Assembly (NCBI GenBank): GCA_017504735.1
Contig: JAFVQP010000076.1
Location: 1-48,306, forward strand
Length of the DNA: 48,306 nucleotides
Direction of reading: 5' to 3'
Source of the DNA: Clostridia bacterium
GTDB lineage: Bacteria; Bacillota_A; Clostridia; Christensenellales; Borkfalkiaceae
Shown here: positions 45,385-48,306 of the stretch, one piece after another
How positions within the stretch are numbered: position 1 is the first letter of the stretch
Layout: each line of letters opens with the position of its first letter
Notes under the pieces: model-generated
Seen by the model: the letters and a program-made list of their open reading frames with translations, nothing else
Databases searched by the model: none
Told to the model about the DNA's origin: nothing
Translations under genes and position numbers: made by a program

Positions 45385-45585
45385 GTGAAGTTTTCGCCTA
45401 TGGCGAAAGTGAAGTTCTGTCGAGTTAAGTTTTTCGTTGCACAAAAAGTGAAGTTTGCCTATCGGCAAGTTGTGGCTGTTATTATAACGGCAATAACTTT
45501 TACAAAGTAAAAACTTCACTGCGCAAAAAGCGCAACTTCACTTATGAAATCAACTTCACTTTTATCCAAAGGATAAAAACTTCAC
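45385..45585. repeat. Tiled-hairpin element C (4 + 4 boxes), between aldehyde and alcohol dehydrogenase genes
   Basis: Left boxes GTGAAGT at 45385, 45409, a degenerate GTTAAGT at 45424 and 45448; core 45469-45497; right boxes ACTTCAC at 45513, 45535, 45553 and 45579. Spacers include TTTCGCC-TAT-GGCGAAA, TTGCC-TATC-GGCAA, TGCGC-AAAAA-GCGCA and TTTTATCC-AAA-GGATAAAA. The right half is nearly identical to element B, with base changes that keep most arms paired. The gap holds no coding sequence. Confidence 0.92.
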
Positions 45586-45613
45586 CCTAAACAAATATAA
45601 GGAGAAAACAAGT

Positions 45614-46819
45614 ATGGATATTACTTCTGCTCAAGTAGAAAGTATCGTTCGTAAAATCGTTTCGGAAATGGCTTGTGGCGGCGCAAAATCGTCCTGCGCA
45701 GGCAAAATCCCCAAGACGGCAAAGGTAGCGATGCTTACTGCTCAGAAAAAAATCGAAGTAAAAGAATTCCCCATCCCTGCATTGACCGATGACGATATCT
45801 TGGTAAAGGTAGAAGGTTGCGGCGTATGCGGTACGGACGTACACGAATGGAAAGCTGACCCGTTTGGGATTATCCCCGTAACGCTCGGCCACGAAGGTAC
45901 GGGTGAAATCGTTTACCTCGGTAAAAACATTAAATTCGATACCTCTGGTAAGCCTATCAAGGTAGGCGATAAGTTGGTAACCAGCGTTATCAGCTGCGGC
46001 GAATGTCACGTTTGCCGTAACCATCCTGCAAATACCAACCTTTGCGACAAGCAAGGTGTATTCGGTTTGATCCCTCACAGCGATGCAAATCCTTTCACCG
46101 GTTGGTTTGCGGAATATCTTTTGATTAGAGGCAAAGGTTCTACGTATTTCGTAGTAAACGACCTTGATCTTCAAGAAAGAATGCTTTTAGAGCTTGCTTG
46201 CGTTTGCGTACACGCTTTGAAGAGAGCGCAAACCACGGGTCTTATCAACTTCAACTCTAAGGTGCTTATCCAAGGTCTTGGTCCCGTAGGTTTGGTAATG
46301 ATCAGCGTATTGCGTGCGGCAGGTATCAACCACATTATCGCAATCGACGGTACGCCGAAGCGTTTGGAAATGGCTAAGAAACTCGGTGCGAAGACGATCA
46401 TTAACTTCAAAGAAGTTACGACGTTGGAAGCAAGGGTGAAACTTGTAAAGAGCGTGGCAAACGGCGTGGGCGCAGACTTCGCGTTCCAGTGTACGGGTGC
46501 TCCTGCAGCGGCAAAGGATATCTTCGAATATATCCGTCGCGGCGGTGGTCTTTGCGAAATGGGCTTCTTCGTAAACAACGGCGAATACAACGTGAACCCT
46601 CACTTTGCAATGTGTAACAAGGAAATCAACCTCGTTGGTTCGTGGGATTACTCGGCTGACGATTATCCTACGACGATGGCATTCCTTCGTCAGGCTCGTG
46701 AAATGAACATTCCTATTAAGGAATTGATCACACACGAATTCCCCCTCGACAAATTGAACGAGGCGATGGAAGTGAATGTAGCGCAACAGGGTATCAAAAT
46801 CTGCTTTGTCAATAAGTAA
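45614..46819 (+). CDS. Zinc-dependent alcohol dehydrogenase of the BMC
   Basis: This 401-residue medium-chain dehydrogenase has catalytic zinc residues in GCGVCGTDVHEW (C72) and GHEGTGE (H93), a structural zinc loop (CGECHVCRNHPANTNLC) and the NAD-binding motif GLGPVGL. Residues 1-19 (MDITSAQVESIVRKIVSEM) form an amphipathic helix followed by a Cys/Gly/Lys linker, a typical N-terminal encapsulation peptide. It probably reduces lactaldehyde to 1,2-propanediol (or propanal to propanol), recycling the NADH made by the aldehyde dehydrogenase within the shell. Many BMCs use an iron-type PduQ instead, so a zinc enzyme is a notable variant. AAGGAG precedes the ATG. Confidence 0.92.
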   Translation: MDITSAQVESIVRKIVSEMACGGAKSSCAGKIPKTAKVAMLTAQKKIEVKEFPIPALTDDDILVKVEGCGVCGTDVHEWKADPFGIIPVTLGHEGTGEIVYLGKNIKFDTSGKPIKVGDKLVTSVISCGECHVCRNHPANTNLCDKQGVFGLIPHSDANPFTGWFAEYLLIRGKGSTYFVVNDLDLQERMLLELACVCVHALKRAQTTGLINFNSKVLIQGLGPVGLVMISVLRAAGINHIIAIDGTPKRLEMAKKLGAKTIINFKEVTTLEARVKLVKSVANGVGADFAFQCTGAPAAAKDIFEYIRRGGGLCEMGFFVNNGEYNVNPHFAMCNKEINLVGSWDYSADDYPTTMAFLRQAREMNIPIKELITHEFPLDKLNEAMEVNVAQQGIKICFVNK

Positions 46820-46820
46820 G

Positions 46821-46943
46821 GTAAAACGCATATATACGTCGCATTTCGGCGTTGCAGATGCGCTTTCCTCGGTCACGTACGTCTTGTACGCTCCCGTCGG
46901 AAATGCTCCTGCGCCTTGAACTGCTCGTATCTCTACGTTTTAC
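46821..46943. repeat. Intergenic repeat D, copy 1, with GTAAAACG/CGTTTTAC ends
   Basis: The element begins GTAAAACG (46821-46828) and ends with the inverse CGTTTTAC (46936-46943). Its interior (46831-46933) aligns, with roughly 70% identity by eye, to 47821-47923, sharing TATATACGTCGCA, CTTGTACG, GCGCCTTG and TGCTCGTATCTC. No coding sequence is supported. It fills the gap between the alcohol dehydrogenase gene and the first shell gene. Confidence 0.8.
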
Positions 46944-46980
46944 AACGGTTGATGAAATATCCTATTGAAAGGAGAAAACA

Positions 46981-47298
46981 ATGGCACTTGGCATGATAGA
47001 AGTATTCGGCTTTGCAACCTCGATCGTGGTCGCAGACGCTATGGCGAAAGCCGCTGACGTAAAAGTAGTGGCAATCGACAAAAACAAGCCCGCGGCAGGG
47101 GATTCCGCCCGTGTACCGTTGGTTATGGCGATCAAGGTGGAAGGCAGCGCAGCTGCGGTAGAAGCGGCTGTTGCGGCAGGGAAAGCCGAAGCGGAAAAAA
47201 GAGAACTGTACATTACCCACAAGGTAATTGCACGCCAAAGCGAAGAAATCGAATGGTTTGCACATTTAAGCGCGCTTGGCAAAGATAAATTGAGATAA
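46981..47298 (+). CDS. BMC-H shell protein (105 residues)
   Basis: A single BMC (pfam00936-type) domain: MALGMIEVFGFATSIVVADA, AADVKVVAIDKNK, and AAAVEAAVAAGKAEAE leading to YITHKVIARQ. Such proteins form hexagonal shell tiles with a central pore. It is longer than the other two shell proteins here because of a loop (NKPAAGDSARVPL) and a C-terminal extension (EWFAHLSALGKDKLR). The loop sits where PduA-type proteins carry the pore residues, so its pore chemistry should differ. AAAGGAG is six bases before the ATG. Confidence 0.93.
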   Translation: MALGMIEVFGFATSIVVADAMAKAADVKVVAIDKNKPAAGDSARVPLVMAIKVEGSAAAVEAAVAAGKAEAEKRELYITHKVIARQSEEIEWFAHLSALGKDKLR

Positions 47299-47474
47299 TG
47301 GCACCATCACAACATTTGGTTGATTTTTAACGGAAAAACCCTGCGAAATTCTTCGTGCTACACGCGATTACAGACCGCAGAGGGTATGCGCCCTTGTGTA
47401 TCACTTGTCTTTCTTGTGTTTTTCGCGTAAAAACGTGATAAATCACTAACCAACCATCTATTGTGACAGCGCCA
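47299..47474. repeat. Element E: ~176-nt sequence with imperfect terminal inverted repeats
   Basis: The 24-nt left end (47299-47322, TGGCACCATCACAAC...) matches the reverse complement of the right end (47451-47474) at 18 of 24 positions, and inner sequence partly continues the pairing. It resembles a MITE or a long imperfect RNA hairpin. It directly follows the stop codon of the 105-residue shell protein and contains no supported gene. After it an A-rich stretch leads to the next ribosome binding site. Confidence 0.65.
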
Positions 47475-47530
47475 AAATTAAAAAATAAAAAATTAAAAAA
47501 GAAAAATAAAAATCAAGGAGATTTATAATT

Positions 47531-47806
47531 ATGATGGAAGCATTGGGTATGGTAGAAACCAGAGGTTTGGTAGCAGCAATCGAAGCAGCAGATGCAATGG
47601 TAAAGGCGGCAAACGTAGTACTTATCGGCAGCGAAAAGATCGGTAGCGGTTTGGTAAGCGTTATGGTTCGCGGTGACGTTGGCGCAGTTAAAGCTGCAGT
47701 AGAAGCAGGTACGGCTGCTGCAACGGCTCTTGGCGAAGTTATCGCAACGCACGTAATTCCTCGCCCTCATATGGACGTTGAAAAACTTCTTCCCGCTATT
47801 AAATAA
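47531..47806 (+). CDS. BMC-H shell protein, PduA/PduJ-like (91 residues)
   Basis: A canonical single-BMC shell protein: [40 protein letters not shown] and [16 protein letters not shown]. The KIGSGL pore motif matches PduA/PduJ/EutM-type major tiles, whose pore admits small polar metabolites. AAGGAG is ten bases before the first ATG; a second ATG follows immediately and could be used. It is one of three consecutive shell genes and is probably a main facet component. Confidence 0.95.
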   Translation: MMEALGMVETRGLVAAIEAADAMVKAANVVLIGSEKIGSGLVSVMVRGDVGAVKAAVEAGTAAATALGEVIATHVIPRPHMDVEKLLPAIK

Positions 47807-47820
47807 AAAATAAAAAACAG

Positions 47821-47923
47821 TATATACGTCGCAATACAGCGTTGCGGCTGTGCGCCTTTTGGTTACGTACAACTTGTACGCGCCCTGCAAGGTGCTCGCC
47901 GCGCCTTGTCTTGCTCGTATCTC
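47821..47923. repeat. Intergenic repeat D, copy 2
   Basis: This segment has the same length (103 bases) as 46831-46933. It shares TATATACGTCGCA, GCGTTGC, ACGTAC, CTTGTACG, GCGCCTTG and TGCTCGTATCTC with it, with divergence concentrated between these blocks. It is flanked by A-rich and T-rich runs instead of GTAAAACG ends. It lies between two shell genes and has no coding potential that I support. Confidence 0.8.
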
Positions 47924-47961
47924 CTATTTTTTAACAACACACTCGGAAAGGAGAAAATATC

Positions 47962-48234
47962 ATGAAAGCAATAGCGTTACTCGAAGTGCAAGCTATGGTA
48001 GCCGCAATCGCAGGGCTTGACGCTATGGTAAAGGCAGCTGACGTAAAGCTGATTCACGTGGAAAAACGCCTCGGCGGCAGACTGGTAACGGTTGTCGTAG
48101 AAGGGGAAGTTTCCGCAGTAAAAGCGGCGCTTGAAGCAGGCGCGGCGGCAGCAAAAGAAGTCGGCAACGTGAAGGTATGCGAAGTAATCGCTCGCCCTCA
48201 CCCCGATGTTATGCGGTTTTTAACAACGGGCTAG
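47962..48234 (+). CDS. BMC-H shell protein (90 residues)
   Basis: A single BMC-domain protein (MKAIALLEVQAMVAAIAGLD, VEKRLGGRLVTVVVEGEV, VIARPHPDVMRFL). The pore region reads RLGGRLV rather than the KIGSGL of its neighbour, implying a different, more basic pore. AAAGGAG precedes the ATG. It is the last complete gene in the window; BMC loci normally also encode pentameric vertex (BMC-P) and trimeric (BMC-T) proteins, which would be to the right. Confidence 0.93.
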   Translation: MKAIALLEVQAMVAAIAGLDAMVKAADVKLIHVEKRLGGRLVTVVVEGEVSAVKAALEAGAAAAKEVGNVKVCEVIARPHPDVMRFLTTG

Positions 48235-48269
48235 GGTTTATAGGTACTATAAAAAATATAGATAAACCC
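48234..48269. other. Hairpin after the last shell gene
   Basis: GGGTTTAT (48234-48241) pairs with ATAAACCC (48262-48269), with CTATA/TATAG pairing inside. No T-run follows before the window ends, so it looks like another inter-cistronic structure rather than an operon end. Confidence 0.55.
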
Positions 48270-48306
48270 AAAATTGTCACGGATGTGGCACTTAAACAAA
48301 AATAAA

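Noticed and set aside
39524..45585. CRISPR array for the repeated GTGAAGT boxes
   Set aside because: The boxes are only 7 nt, change orientation halfway, and the spacers are palindromes rather than unique 30-40-nt sequences; no cas genes are present.
46821..47474. Insertion sequences with transposase
   Set aside because: The elements are 100-180 bases, without an open frame for a transposase; at most they are non-autonomous repeats.

Overview
The window reads as a chromosomal segment of an anaerobic Firmicutes-type bacterium, most likely a gut Clostridia member. This is inference from strong AGGAGG-type ribosome binding sites, monoderm-style lipoprotein signals, the gene families present and a moderate G+C. 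Leucine is written mostly as TTG, and over long runs TTA, CTA and TCA codons are absent. No rRNA, tRNA, prophage, IS transposase or CRISPR array was seen.

Region 1 (1-1140) is the 3' part of a sugar kinase gene plus the first ~91 codons of an electron-transfer flavoprotein beta gene. It fuses in frame to the C-terminus of a MoxR ATPase. Codon choice changes at exactly that point (ATA isoleucine 8/11 before, 0/7 after), so this is either an assembly chimera or a recombination junction.

Region 2 (1141-32720) looks like one large cell-surface programme in two transcription units. The first is MoxR(partial)-DUF58-VWA-VWA, an LRR lipoprotein and a 1708-residue membrane-anchored InlB-repeat protein, closed by a strong terminator at 15316. 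The second starts at a clean promoter (15604-15632). It encodes a 2526-residue subtilisin-like protease with LRR repeats, an InlB-repeat lipoprotein, an oligopeptide-binding lipoprotein, the permeases and ATPases OppB, OppC, OppD and OppF, and a 78-residue membrane protein, and ends at a terminator at 32723. Several of these proteins carry Glu/Thr-rich cytoplasmic tails. The simplest model is capture, cleavage and import of peptides at the cell surface, with the VWA/MoxR group assisting assembly.

Region 3 (32819-36515) holds a GH38 alpha-mannosidase with its own consensus promoter and an overlapping palindrome, a small TIGR04076-like protein and a convergent PHP-domain phosphoesterase gene.

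Region 4 (36530 to the right edge) is an L-rhamnose catabolic locus with a bacterial microcompartment (BMC). A DeoR-type regulator is divergent from rhaB, an SGNH hydrolase gene, rhaA, a second SGNH hydrolase gene, ackA, a class II aldolase, a CoA-acylating aldehyde dehydrogenase, a zinc alcohol dehydrogenase and three BMC-H shell genes. The aldolase (C-terminus), aldehyde dehydrogenase and alcohol dehydrogenase (N-termini) carry amphipathic helices typical of encapsulation peptides. This implies rhamnulose-1-phosphate cleavage and lactaldehyde disproportionation in the compartment. The locus runs off the right edge, so signature enzymes and BMC-P/T genes may lie beyond.

The intergenic gaps of region 4 hold the most unusual sequence. 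There are three copies of a roughly 200-nt element built from four GTGAA[G/T]T boxes, a core and four inverse boxes, with mostly self-complementary spacers. There are also two copies of an unrelated ~103-nt repeat and one ~176-nt element with imperfect terminal inverted repeats.
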